This document shows, piece by piece, positions 36,214 to 44,621 of a DNA stretch of 64,000 nucleotides. Source of the stretch: Alphaproteobacteria bacterium LSUCC0719 (GTDB taxonomy: Bacteria > Pseudomonadota > Alphaproteobacteria > Puniceispirillales > Puniceispirillaceae); contig JBFPJN010000001.1 in NCBI GenBank assembly GCA_040839025.1, positions 186,001 through 250,000 on the forward strand, given 5' to 3'. Position 1 is the stretch's first letter. The number at the start of each line of letters is the position of its first letter. The translations under genes were made by a program, and so were the position numbers. The notes under the pieces are model-generated. The model was not told the DNA's origin and ran no database searches. It saw only the letters and a list, made by a program, of their open reading frames with translations.

Positions 36214-37227
36214 TTATGCGTCTTTGTATGCGTCTGTGCGGGGTGCCGCCGCGCGGCGCAACCTGTCATTGATGGCCTCACCAATTCCATCCGTGGGAAT
36301 GGGCGCCACGCCGATGATCGTGCTGTCATGGGCATCGGCCCGATGCAGCATCTCAAACAGATTGGCGGCGGCCTCGACAAGATCACCTGTCGGGCTGAGA
36401 TTGATCTTTTCCGTCCCGTCTCCCTGAATATCGGCAAAGCCGATCAGTTCCATGCCGGGTTTGGCATGTGTGACATTCATTTCCAGTGCGGCGCGGGGTG
36501 CATAATGGCTTGCCAGCATTCCGGGGCTGGCGGGTTGGCCGGACTCGGATGCCGGTATCGTTGTTGCCAGTTCCAGACCCGATATGACAAGGCATGCTGC
36601 CAGTTCTTCACGCGTAATGCCGCCGGGCCGCAATATGACCGCCTTGTCGCCACTGCAATCGACGACGGTTGATTCAACGCCGCTGTCACAGCGCCCCCCG
36701 TCAAGAATGATATCGACCCTGCCGGCCAATCCAGCCATGACATGCGCGGCGCGTGTCGGGCTGATGCGGCCTGACGGATTGGCGCTTGGCGCGGCCACCG
36801 GGCCGCCAAAAATCGACAGCATCCGGCGTGCGGCGTCACTTGCCGGCACACGAATGGCGATGCTGTCGAGACCGGCACTTGTCAGACGGGCAATCGGGCA
36901 ATCGGGCTGTCGTGACAGCACCAGTGTCAACGGTCCGGGCCAGAAACGGTCGGCCAGTGCGCGTGCCGCCGGTGTTTCAACACCCAGTGCAAATGCGTGT
37001 TCCGCAGTATCGACATGGCTGATCAACGGGTTGAAGGCAGGGCGACCCTTGGCGGCAAAGATGGCGGCAACGGCTTCGGCGTTGCAGGCGTCCCCACCCA
37101 GCCCGTAGACGGTTTCGGTTGGAAAGGCGACGAGGCCCCCATTCGCAAGCATCGCGGCACCCGCCTCCAGAGCCGATGGCGATACATCTAGGCATTGTGT
37201 CTGCCGTTCCCGGCCTGTCCCGGACAT
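36214..37227 (-). CDS. tsaC: L-threonylcarbamoyladenylate synthase, long Sua5 type
   Basis: First step of t6A37 tRNA modification: makes threonylcarbamoyl-AMP from Thr, bicarbonate and ATP. The 337 residues contain the YrdC domain (about 15-210: LVAFPTETVYGLGGDA, KGRPAFNPLISHV, APSANPSGRISPT) and a linker with SPGMLASHYAPRAALEM. The C-terminal Sua5 domain makes this the long form rather than the short TsaC. It is a stand-alone gene, 86 bases downstream of the FAD-oxidase promoter side. Confidence 0.94.
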   Translation of the reverse strand: MSGTGRERQTQCLDVSPSALEAGAAMLANGGLVAFPTETVYGLGGDACNAEAVAAIFAAKGRPAFNPLISHVDTAEHAFALGVETPAARALADRFWPGPLTLVLSRQPDCPIARLTSAGLDSIAIRVPASDAARRMLSIFGGPVAAPSANPSGRISPTRAAHVMAGLAGRVDIILDGGRCDSGVESTVVDCSGDKAVILRPGGITREELAACLVISGLELATTIPASESGQPASPGMLASHYAPRAALEMNVTHAKPGMELIGFADIQGDGTEKINLSPTGDLVEAAANLFEMLHRADAHDSTIIGVAPIPTDGIGEAINDRLRRAAAPRTDAYKDA

Positions 37228-37457
37228 TGCCTGTTATCCTTGTGAAAATACAGTGACGCGGGTGTAGCGCAGCTTGCCTGTCAGTGCCACCGAATTTCAT
37301 CTCCGAAGGTCGCCACCGAAGGATGCCCATGATCATATCCATCAGGCGCGTATCGTGATTAACCATGCGCTCGATATCGGCAGATGCATGCCCCCTCGCT
37401 TTCCGACGGGAATTTGATAAAAGGGTCGAAGCAAGTTTCATTTCACGGGGCCTGAGC

Positions 37458-38147
37458 ATGTGTGGCCGTTTCACAAGCACGGCATCGCCTGAAGAACTGA
37501 TGCGTCTGTTCGGCGTCACGGTGATGGACAATCTGCGGCCACGATGGAATGTGGCCCCGTCGCAACCCGCGCTTGTCATTGCCCAGACCGGACTTCAGCC
37601 TGAAGCGCGGTCTGTCCCCTGGGGTCTGCCACCGGCCGGCGAGGGCCGCAGTTTCCTGATCAATGCACGAATGGAAACGGTTGCCGAGAAGCCCACTTTT
37701 CGGGAGTCCTTCATGAATCGTCGTTGTCTGGTCGTCGCCAGCGGATGGTATGAATGGTCGGCCCCCAAGACGCCCTGGCATGTTCAGCTTTCCGATGGCG
37801 GCGTGATGGCGTTTGGCGGCTTGTTGGTGCGGCGCGGCAATGAGGACAGGTTCGTCATTATGACAAGCGCTGCGAATGGCGATCTTGCCTCGATACATCA
37901 TCGGCAACCGCTGGTCTTGTCGCCCGACAGATGGCAGCGTTGGCTGACAGGGACGGGGGCGGATGCCGCCGAACTGTGTGTCGCCGCCCCGGCAAGCTGG
38001 TTCAACTGGTACCGGGTCGGACCGGCTGTCGGCCGGGTCGCACAGGATCATCCTGAACTGGTGACGCCGCTGGATGACGCCGCGCTCGCCGCCGAACGCA
38101 GCGGCGCCAGGGTGCCGCAAGACGGGCAGGGCGATCTGTTCGGCTAG
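37458..38147 (+). CDS. SRAP/HMCES-like abasic-site processing protein (YedK family)
   Basis: SOS-response-associated peptidase family; members crosslink to abasic sites in single-stranded DNA through Cys2. The start is fixed by the need for MCGRFTS with Cys2 next to the initiator. The 229 residues show INARMETVAEKPTFRESF, the catalytic Glu region ASGWYEWSA and IHHRQPLVL with the conserved His. It lies end to end with a convergent AlkA-like glycosylase, which would itself produce abasic sites: a sensible neighbour, though not a proven link. Confidence 0.93.
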   Translation: MCGRFTSTASPEELMRLFGVTVMDNLRPRWNVAPSQPALVIAQTGLQPEARSVPWGLPPAGEGRSFLINARMETVAEKPTFRESFMNRRCLVVASGWYEWSAPKTPWHVQLSDGGVMAFGGLLVRRGNEDRFVIMTSAANGDLASIHHRQPLVLSPDRWQRWLTGTGADAAELCVAAPASWFNWYRVGPAVGRVAQDHPELVTPLDDAALAAERSGARVPQDGQGDLFG

Positions 38148-38153
38148 GGTCGG

Positions 38154-38813
38154 CTAGATGTCGGCAACGGTGACCTTGCGAACCTCGATGGCATACAGAT
38201 GCCACAACACCAGCGCGCCCGCGCCCCGATAGGGCCGCCAGGGCTGTGCCAGCTCTTCCATCGCCGCGGGGGCAGGGCGTGTCGGCAATGATTTCAAACG
38301 CCGCATCGCCTCTTGCAAGGCCACATCATTGGCCGGCCAGGCATCCATGTCGGCAAGCGCAAAAAGCCTGAAATTGTCGGCTGTCCATGCGCCGACACCA
38401 CGCAGCCTGACAAGGCGCTGCTGCACTGCATCTCCGGGCATGGTTGCCAGACTTGCCAGATCAAGACGCCCGCTGACAATTTCGTCGGCGAGGCCGATCA
38501 GATATTCCGCCTTCCGGCGTGACAGCCCGGCTGTCATCATCCGGTCCGGCGTCATTCTGGCAACATTTTCAATGCTGGTCAGATCCTGCGCCCGCATTTT
38601 GCCCAGAATGGCCGCCGCCGCCGCCCGCGAGACCTGCTGGCCGACGATGGCGCGTGCCAGCGTGTCGTAGGATGCTGGCAGTGACCTGTCTGGCGGCGGG
38701 CCATAGGCGGCGAGGATACGGGCAATATCGGCATCACGGGCCGCGAGCGCGTCGAGCGCGCCGCCTTCGCCATGACCGGCATCGTGAAACAGCATTTGCT
38801 GCATTCTGCTCAT
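38154..38813 (-). CDS. DNA-3-methyladenine glycosylase, AlkA/HhH-GPD type
   Basis: Base-excision glycosylase for alkylated purines. The product is about 219 residues. The HhH-GPD fold is visible: LARAIVGQQVSRAAAAAILGKM, the hairpin LVRLRGVGAWTADNFRLFAL, and the catalytic Asp in WPANDVALQEAM. It lacks the N-terminal Ada-like strand domain of E. coli AlkA. The start is uncertain among closely spaced ATGs (MSRMQQM); upstream codons lack a ribosome site. Convergent with the SRAP gene, six bases apart. Confidence 0.9.
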   Translation of the reverse strand: MSRMQQMLFHDAGHGEGGALDALAARDADIARILAAYGPPPDRSLPASYDTLARAIVGQQVSRAAAAAILGKMRAQDLTSIENVARMTPDRMMTAGLSRRKAEYLIGLADEIVSGRLDLASLATMPGDAVQQRLVRLRGVGAWTADNFRLFALADMDAWPANDVALQEAMRRLKSLPTRPAPAAMEELAQPWRPYRGAGALVLWHLYAIEVRKVTVADI

Positions 38814-38940
38814 GCTGTGCAGGATAGCAGTGGCAGTGGAGCTGGCCAACAGGGGCCAATGGAACCAAAAGACGATCGCAGGCAGTTTGCTAAATTGTTT
38901 AATCTGCTAAGTCTTTGATCTCGAGAGAGGGGAGGCGCGC

Positions 38941-39627
38941 ATGTCTGAAACATCTCAGGACAGGCTCTTGGTTTGGGATCTGCCGCTGCGGCTGTTCCAC
39001 TGGGGTCTGATGGCAGCCGTGATCACCAATGTGATAACGGCAAATATGGGACGGATGGATATCCATGAACGCTCCGGTCTGACCGTTCTGGCACTTGTTG
39101 CCTTCAGGTTGCTGTGGGGGTTTATGGGCGGCCACCACGCCAGATTTGCCAATTTTGTCAAAACGCCCCTGGCGGTGCTGGCCTGGCTTCGCAAACCGTC
39201 GGACTGGTCAGCCCCTCGTCAGGCAGGGCATTCGCCGCTGGCGGCGCTGTCCGTACTGGCATTGCTGCTGGTCACCGGGTTCATGGCCATGACCGGCATG
39301 TTTTCGACTGACGGCATTCTGTTTGACGGGCCGCTGGCGCATCTGGTGCCGGCCCAATCCGGGACGGTCACCAAGGTCCATCATCTCGGCAAGCTGGCGC
39401 TGATCATTCTGGTGGTCATGCACCTTGTTGCCATTCTGGTCTATAAATTCGGCAAGAAGGTAAACCTGACAGCCGCCATGGTGACTGGCCGTGCCAGCGA
39501 GGCACCGGGCCGGATCGTCGGCCCCGACAGCCGGATCAGCCGTCACAGGCTGGTGGTCGGACTGGCGCTGATGGCAGGGTTGCAATTGGCGGCACATATG
39601 CTGCCATTGCTGCGCCCTGCCTGGTAA
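38941..39627 (+). CDS. Cytochrome b561 family protein
   Basis: Diheme inner-membrane cytochrome that passes electrons between quinone and a periplasmic cytochrome. The 228 residues have four main helices plus a C-terminal one. Candidate heme-ligand histidines are in LRLFHWGLM, RMDIHERSGL and TKVHHLGKLAL with VVMHLVAIL. The next gene, convergent and 19 bases away, encodes cytochrome c', a frequent genomic partner of b561 proteins, although the opposite orientation means separate transcripts. AGAGAGG precedes the ATG. Confidence 0.88.
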   Translation: MSETSQDRLLVWDLPLRLFHWGLMAAVITNVITANMGRMDIHERSGLTVLALVAFRLLWGFMGGHHARFANFVKTPLAVLAWLRKPSDWSAPRQAGHSPLAALSVLALLLVTGFMAMTGMFSTDGILFDGPLAHLVPAQSGTVTKVHHLGKLALIILVVMHLVAILVYKFGKKVNLTAAMVTGRASEAPGRIVGPDSRISRHRLVVGLALMAGLQLAAHMLPLLRPAW

Positions 39628-39646
39628 TCAGACGATGCGGCGGGGC

Positions 39647-40075
39647 CTACCAGCTTTTGAAGCTCTGGTGGCATGCCTTGCAGGTGGCGCCGAGTGATTG
39701 CAACGCGTCCCCGGTCTGGGCGGCATCCTGCTGGCCCGCGGCGGCAACAACAGCCTTTGCGGCGTCATAATTGGCTTTGGCTGCTGCCTTGAACCCGGCG
39801 AAGTTGGACCAGATTGCCGGCTTTGCGCTGGTGCCCTCGCCGCTGCCTTCCGGGAAATAATCAGGCATGATCATCGCCCAGGCGGCGATTTTTTCGGCTT
39901 CACTTGCCACGGTATCGAAATCATCGGCGGCCAGCGCCGCGCCTATGGTGCGCATCGAGATATTGTTGGCCTTGAAATTGGCTTTCCGGTCTTCGATCAC
40001 ACCGGCGGTTGCAGACATGGCTGATATGCCAATTACAATTGCCGCAACGGCGGCTGCAAATGTGGATTTACGCAT
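39647..40075 (-). CDS. Cytochrome c'
   Basis: Periplasmic four-helix heme protein of 142 residues with a signal peptide (FAAAVAAIVIGISAMSATA). The heme site CKACHQSFKSW lies at the extreme C-terminus, as in cytochromes c'. The family binds NO and CO and is linked to nitrosative stress protection. AGGAGA lies ten bases before the ATG. A triplicated 14-mer occupies the region immediately upstream, where its promoter should be. Confidence 0.92.
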   Translation of the reverse strand: MRKSTFAAAVAAIVIGISAMSATAGVIEDRKANFKANNISMRTIGAALAADDFDTVASEAEKIAAWAMIMPDYFPEGSGEGTSAKPAIWSNFAGFKAAAKANYDAAKAVVAAAGQQDAAQTGDALQSLGATCKACHQSFKSW

Positions 40076-40096
40076 GGGATGACGGTCTCCTGGCCG

Positions 40097-40138
40097 ATGG
40101 CGTTGGTCGCATGACGTTGGTCGTATGACGTTGGTCAT
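40097..40138. repeat. Three 14-bp tandem copies upstream of cytochrome c'
   Basis: ATG(G/A)CGTTGGTC(GC/GT/AT) repeats three times head to tail, 21 bases ahead of the cytochrome c' start. Each copy contains GCGTTGGTC or ACGTTGGTC. It could be slippage or an iterated protein site. Confidence 0.8.
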
Positions 40139-40316
40139 ATGGCTGTGTCCGGCGCAGGTCACGACGCTGCCGCCGAACTGTCACCTTCTGATAAATGGGG
40201 ATGGTGGCGGCGAAGTAAAGTGACACCAATGGTTAAAACCGTGCTTTTTCGGCACGCGGATAGATTCTGCGATGGTTTTTATGACGCAATGCCCGTAATC
40301 TCGACAGTCCATACAT

Positions 40317-41231
40317 ATGGATGTTCCGGTGCTTCTTCCGCGATCCTTTATCGGTATTCTGCTGACCCTCATGACGGTTATGTTCGGCGTGGGAACGGGG
40401 CTGATCGTCAAGTTGATTGGTGACGGCATTCCCCTGATAACGCTGTTGATGTATCGCTTCATCTTTTCCGTGCCACTGTTGCTGTTGCTGACGGTTCTTG
40501 TGCGTGGCAAATCGTTTCTGCAGATCAATGCGCGGCGCACACTGATTGTCCGGATCGGGTTCGGGTGTGTTGCCATGGCATGCTGGTTCACCTCGATCAG
40601 GCTGTTGCCGCTGGGTCAGGCGACCGCGTTGCTGCAAAGTTCGGTGATCTTCATCACCATCCTGTCGCCGCTGTTGCTTGGCGAGGTGATCGGCATATAT
40701 CGCTGGAGTGCGGTCGTCACCGGCATGATCGGGATCATCCTGCTGACAGACCCCTTCGTTGGCGGGTTTTCGCCAAGTGTCGGGTTCGGTGTTGCCGGCG
40801 CGCTGGCCAGCGCCGTGCTGGCGATCCTGTTGCGGCGGCTCGGCAAGGCCGACCATCCGTTCAGTGTTGCCGTCTGGTATAATGGCAGCGGTGCGGTGCT
40901 TCTTACCATGCTGGCCTTTCTTGTGCCGGATGTGCCGATGATGGTCAGCCAGCCGGTTCTGTACGATCTGATTCTTCTTGGCGCGGTGGCGGCAGGGCTG
41001 CAGCTGTCGATCACATCGGCCTATAAATATGCCGAGGCGGTGGTGATTTCCTCGATGCGGTATCTGCAGATCCCGCTTGCCGCCCTGGTGGCGTTCATGA
41101 TGTTCGGCGAGATTATGTCACCTGTTGAAATTGTCGGCGGCGTCGTGGTGATGGGCAGCTGCCTGTTCATTGCCTGGCGGGAATTTGTCCGCGCCAGACA
41201 ATCCCGCGCCGACATAGTGTCGGACGCCTGA
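40317..41231 (+). CDS. DMT-superfamily (EamA) transporter
   Basis: Inner-membrane metabolite exporter or importer of 304 residues with about ten helices in two EamA repeats (residues about 10-140 and 155-285). The second repeat ends YLQIPLAALVAFMMFGEIMSPVEIVGG, a typical EamA pattern. Members move amino acids, S-adenosylmethionine, nucleosides or other small compounds. Nothing here fixes the substrate. The upstream 240 bases, shared with divergent cytochrome c', contain repeats. Confidence 0.88.
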   Translation: MDVPVLLPRSFIGILLTLMTVMFGVGTGLIVKLIGDGIPLITLLMYRFIFSVPLLLLLTVLVRGKSFLQINARRTLIVRIGFGCVAMACWFTSIRLLPLGQATALLQSSVIFITILSPLLLGEVIGIYRWSAVVTGMIGIILLTDPFVGGFSPSVGFGVAGALASAVLAILLRRLGKADHPFSVAVWYNGSGAVLLTMLAFLVPDVPMMVSQPVLYDLILLGAVAAGLQLSITSAYKYAEAVVISSMRYLQIPLAALVAFMMFGEIMSPVEIVGGVVVMGSCLFIAWREFVRARQSRADIVSDA

Positions 41232-41310
41232 AAACAGGAAGCGGTTGCCAGTCGATGCGATGGTGCCTAAAAGCCTATCGGTGTCTAGTCTGGTTTCAGG
41301 AGGCCGCGCC

Positions 41311-41832
41311 ATGCCAACAACCCTGCTTCGCCTGATGGGTGAATCCGACATTATCGATATCGACCCGTCAGAATTTGACGGGGCAGCGCATCCGCGCCTG
41401 ATGGGGCTGGATGCAGCGGACCGGATCAATCTGCTTGGTCACTGGCTTGACCATGACCAGGGCGAGGCCATGTCGGATGACCCCGATACGATGCTGGCGA
41501 TGACCGCCATCGGCGCGGCATTCCTGGCCGAACAGGCAGTCGCCGCCACCTGGGGTAGCGAAGTTAACTTCGTTGTGATGACGATTCTTCGGGAAAAATG
41601 GCCGGTTGGGTCAAAATCGAAATACCGGCTGATTGCCGACCGGGTGGGGGCGTCTCACACCTATCTTGCCAACATCTGTGCCGCGGCGAAACTGGATGAT
41701 TTGCACGACGATGCCGCGCTGAAACAGTCGGAAACGGCGCAATTGATGATGGCGCTTCCCAATTACCGCCAGAACCGAAAGCGCTATGCCAACAGCAGCG
41801 CCGTGCAGACTCTGATCCGCCAGGGGCTGTAG
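41311..41832 (+). CDS. Hypothetical helical protein
   Basis: Not recognised. The start is set by AGGAGG seven bases before the ATG, giving 173 residues. The protein is acidic in its first half (SDIIDIDPSEFDG, GEAMSDDPDT) and basic at the end. A stretch near residues 110-130 (KYRLIADRVGASHTYLANI) has the spacing of a helix-turn-helix, so DNA binding is possible but unproven. No signal peptide or membrane helix. It ends eight bases before convergent aacS. Confidence 0.75.
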   Translation: MPTTLLRLMGESDIIDIDPSEFDGAAHPRLMGLDAADRINLLGHWLDHDQGEAMSDDPDTMLAMTAIGAAFLAEQAVAATWGSEVNFVVMTILREKWPVGSKSKYRLIADRVGASHTYLANICAAAKLDDLHDDAALKQSETAQLMMALPNYRQNRKRYANSSAVQTLIRQGL

Positions 41833-41839
41833 GGGTACA

Positions 41840-43810
41840 CTACTCGGCAAGTTGTGGCAGATCCCTGAAATGCGCCAGCGCCTCGGCATTTGCCAGCGCC
41901 TCGGTATTCTTGACCTGTCGACCATGAATGATGTCGCGGACCGCCAGCTCCGTGATCTTGCCTGATCGCGTGCGTGGAATGTCAGGTACGGCGATGATAT
42001 GACCGGGCACATGGCGGGGTGTTGCGCCGCTGCGAATACGGGCCTTGATGGCGGCGGCAAGGTCGTCATCCAGAGTCGTGCCGTCGGCCATGCGCACAAA
42101 CAGGATCACACGAACGTCATTCTGCCAGCTTTGCCCGACAACAAGCGCCTCCTCGATTTCGTCAAAGGCCTCGACCTGGCGATAGATTTCGGCAGTGCCG
42201 ATGCGAACACCTCCCGGATTGAGAGTGGCGTCCGAGCGCCCATGAATGATCAAGCCGCCCCGTGCGGTCAGGGTTGCCCAGTCACCATGCCGCCAGACCC
42301 CCTCGAAATGCTCGAAATAGGCGGCTCTGTATTTGGCGCCGTCGGGATCGTTCCAGAACTGCACCGGCATCGACGGAAAGGGCTTCATGCAGCACAGCTC
42401 ACCCTGCTGTCCTGTCACAGGTCTGCCATCGTCATCCAGAACCTCGACAGCCATGCCAAGGCCGCGTGTCTGGATTTCGCCGGCAAAGACGGGCTGTGTC
42501 GGGGTGCCGAGTACAAAGCAGGAAATCAGGTCGGTGCCGCCGGAAATCGACGCAAGCTGCAGATCGGGACTGACCTCTTCATAGATAAAGGAAAAGGCGT
42601 CAGCAGACAGCGGTGATCCTGTCGACATCATCACCCGCAGTCGCGACAGATCGAGAGCCCGGCCCGGCGCAAACCCGGCATTCCGCACGGCATCGACATA
42701 TTTCGCCGAAACGCCGAAATGCGTCAGCCCTTCCGCTTCCGCCATTTCCCATAGCCGTTCCGGTCCGGGATGGAAGGGATTGCCCTCATAGGTGACCACC
42801 GGCGCGCCCACCATCAGTCCCGACACCATCCAGTTCCACATCATCCAGCCACAGGTGGTGAAGAAGAACAGCCTGTCATCCGGCGTCAGATTGCTGTGAA
42901 GACGAAGTTCCTTTGCATGTTGCAACGTCACTCCGCCAACGCCGTGAACAATACATTTCGGTGCCCCGGTGGTGCCGCTTGAATAGAGTATGTAGAGCGG
43001 GTCATTGAACCCGACACGGACAAAGGATGACAGGGGCGCATGGTCCTCGGCCTCGGCGAACAGGCGGGCCGATGGCAGACCGGAAAGATCGGGATGGTCA
43101 TCAAGAAACGGAATGATCAGACACTGTTCAAGCGAGGGCATGGATGCCGCCAGATCGCGCACCAGATCAAGCCGGTCAAATCTCTTGCCGGCATAGTGAT
43201 AGCCATCACAGGCAATCAGAAGTTTGGGTTCAATCTGGCCAAACCTGTCGCTGGCCCCGCCGACCCCGAAATCAGGCGAACAGCTGGAAAAAATGCCGCC
43301 AAGTGCCGCCGTTGCCAGCATCGCGATTACCGCTTCGGGAATATTCGGAATATAGGCGGCCACCCTGTCGCCTTTTGTGATGCCATGCGCCTGCATCCAT
43401 CCGGCAAGGCGCATGACACGGTCCTTCAACTGCCGGCGTGTCAGGCTGACATGTCTGCCATCTTCGTAATGTGCCGACAGCGCCAGCCTGCCATCGGCGT
43501 TGGCAAGCATGTTTTCGGCATAGTTCAGTGATGCGTCGGGAAAGAACCTTGCACCCGGCATCGCATGTTCATGCTCGATCAGCCGCTGGCCCTTGTCGCC
43601 GACAACGCCGTGCCAGTCCCAGAACAGATCCCAGAAAGCAACATTCCGGTCGGCTGACCAGCGCCACAGTTTCTGGAAATCGCCCTGCCAGTCCATGCCA
43701 GTGCGCGCGGCCACAAAGCTGGCAAAATCCGCAACCTGGCTTGTGGTGCTGGCGTCCGGCGCGGGCGACCACAACAAGTTTCCGGCAGGTGAGGAGGCTG
43801 ATTCGGTCAT
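41840..43810 (-). CDS. aacS: Acetoacetyl-CoA synthetase
   Basis: Activates acetoacetate to acetoacetyl-CoA with ATP, allowing use of ketone bodies or recycling of polyhydroxybutyrate breakdown products. The 656 residues carry the ACS N-terminal segment, the AMP-binding P-loop ILYSSGTTGAPKCIVH, GVWRHGDWATLTARGG, and the acetylation/catalytic Lys motif RTRSGKITELAVRD near the C-terminus. The length matches AacS (about 650). The family is separated from acetyl-CoA synthetase by CGWMMWNWMVSGL. An 18-bp in-frame duplication lies in the tail. Confidence 0.93.
   Translation of the reverse strand: MTESASSPAGNLLWSPAPDASTTSQVADFASFVAARTGMDWQGDFQKLWRWSADRNVAFWDLFWDWHGVVGDKGQRLIEHEHAMPGARFFPDASLNYAENMLANADGRLALSAHYEDGRHVSLTRRQLKDRVMRLAGWMQAHGITKGDRVAAYIPNIPEAVIAMLATAALGGIFSSCSPDFGVGGASDRFGQIEPKLLIACDGYHYAGKRFDRLDLVRDLAASMPSLEQCLIIPFLDDHPDLSGLPSARLFAEAEDHAPLSSFVRVGFNDPLYILYSSGTTGAPKCIVHGVGGVTLQHAKELRLHSNLTPDDRLFFFTTCGWMMWNWMVSGLMVGAPVVTYEGNPFHPGPERLWEMAEAEGLTHFGVSAKYVDAVRNAGFAPGRALDLSRLRVMMSTGSPLSADAFSFIYEEVSPDLQLASISGGTDLISCFVLGTPTQPVFAGEIQTRGLGMAVEVLDDDGRPVTGQQGELCCMKPFPSMPVQFWNDPDGAKYRAAYFEHFEGVWRHGDWATLTARGGLIIHGRSDATLNPGGVRIGTAEIYRQVEAFDEIEEALVVGQSWQNDVRVILFVRMADGTTLDDDLAAAIKARIRSGATPRHVPGHIIAVPDIPRTRSGKITELAVRDIIHGRQVKNTEALANAEALAHFRDLPQLAE
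41874..41909 (-). repeat. 18-bp in-frame duplication in the aacS tail
   Basis: GCCAGCGCCTCGGCATTT is followed by GCCAGCGCCTCGGTATTC (two differences). It doubles the encoded six-residue unit, giving NTEALANAEALA near the AacS C-terminus. Confidence 0.8.
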
Positions 43811-43853
43811 ACAGAGCGCCTTTGTCGAGAACACACAGAACAGGTCAGAATGC

Positions 43854-43882
43854 ACCATATCCGTGATATCAAGCCCATACAA
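43854..43882 (-). promoter_or_regulatory. Candidate sigma-70 promoter of aacS
   Basis: On the minus strand TTGTAT and TATGGT are separated by 17 bases, and the -10 box ends 43 bases before the aacS ATG. Two of six bases differ from consensus in each box. Confidence 0.4.
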
Positions 43883-43979
43883 CAGGGCGCACAGTCCAGG
43901 GCCACATGATCGGCGTATTGGGTTTCATCCTTTCATATCAACCAATAGGATGATGCAGAGGCCAAGGTAAAAATTATCG

Positions 43980-43995
43980 TTAACAGTAAGTTAAC
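43980..43995. promoter_or_regulatory. Candidate CtrA box (TTAA-N7-TTAAC)
   Basis: TTAA-CAGTAAG-TTAAC matches the full binding consensus of the alphaproteobacterial cell-cycle/motility regulator CtrA. It is part of a larger perfect inverted repeat, CGTTAAC-AGTAA-GTTAACG. It lies 61 bases upstream of the unknown gene at 44057, a position suited to control it. Confidence 0.6.
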
Positions 43996-44056
43996 GCATG
44001 GTAACAATGTGGTGAAATCAGCCAGCGATTATCGGGCTGACCCAGAGGATTTTTGA

Positions 44057-44500
44057 ATGCGCAGATCAATCAAGGCCCGGATGAACGAGCTTGTCCAGAA
44101 CCCGCCGGACTCGGGTCCATGTATGGTGACAGCGCTGTCGCAGCGCCGCTGGATGATCGAGGGCGAGACAGGGCCCGTCGTACAGCTTGAGCTTCTCGAT
44201 GATGATCTGACAGCCTTCATCTATGCGACGGCCGCCCGGGATGGCAGCGGGCCATTACGTGCGTCCTTTCTCACCATGCTGCTTCTTGAAGACACCATTG
44301 CCACCGCGATGTGCCCCTATGGTGTCTGTTCCGGTGAAGCCACCGTCACTGTGTTCAAACGGGTCGGTCTTCGGGATGCGACGCCGGAAGCGATCTATCG
44401 CGAAATGATGGATTTTGCCCAGCTGGCGGCGACATTGCTTGTCAGGCGCGGCATTGGCCTGCCTGATGTCATGCCGGTTGTTGATCGCGAGATCGTCTGA
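44057..44500 (+). CDS. Hypothetical protein behind a candidate CtrA box
   Basis: Not recognised. 147 residues, soluble, mixed alpha/beta. Visible pieces are a basic start (MRRSIKARM), VTALSQRRWMIEG, a central hydrophobic helix (FLTMLLLEDTIATAM), CPYGVCSGEATVTVFKRVGL with two cysteines five apart, and a C-terminal helix (MDFAQLAATLLVRRGIGLP). CAGAGGA precedes the ATG. It is transcribed away from aacS. The upstream CtrA-like site suggests cell-cycle or motility control, an inference only. Confidence 0.75.
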   Translation: MRRSIKARMNELVQNPPDSGPCMVTALSQRRWMIEGETGPVVQLELLDDDLTAFIYATAARDGSGPLRASFLTMLLLEDTIATAMCPYGVCSGEATVTVFKRVGLRDATPEAIYREMMDFAQLAATLLVRRGIGLPDVMPVVDREIV

Positions 44501-44621
44501 CGATGGCACGCCCGGCCATGGCCGCGGCGCTGATCTGTCGAACCTGCTGCCGCCCCTTGCATAAAGTGTGATGCGGATTAGGTTAGGGGCGTAAAGCAAT
44601 GTCCCGCGAAAGTCCCGTCCC

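Noticed and set aside
37237-37367. Small minus-strand frame starting MVNHDTRLMD
   Set aside because: It has no stop before running into tsaC in the wrong frame, no ribosome site and no recognisable features.
40097-40138. CRISPR-like repeat array
   Set aside because: The copies are contiguous 14-mers with no spacers and no cas genes nearby; the same holds for the other tandem repeats.
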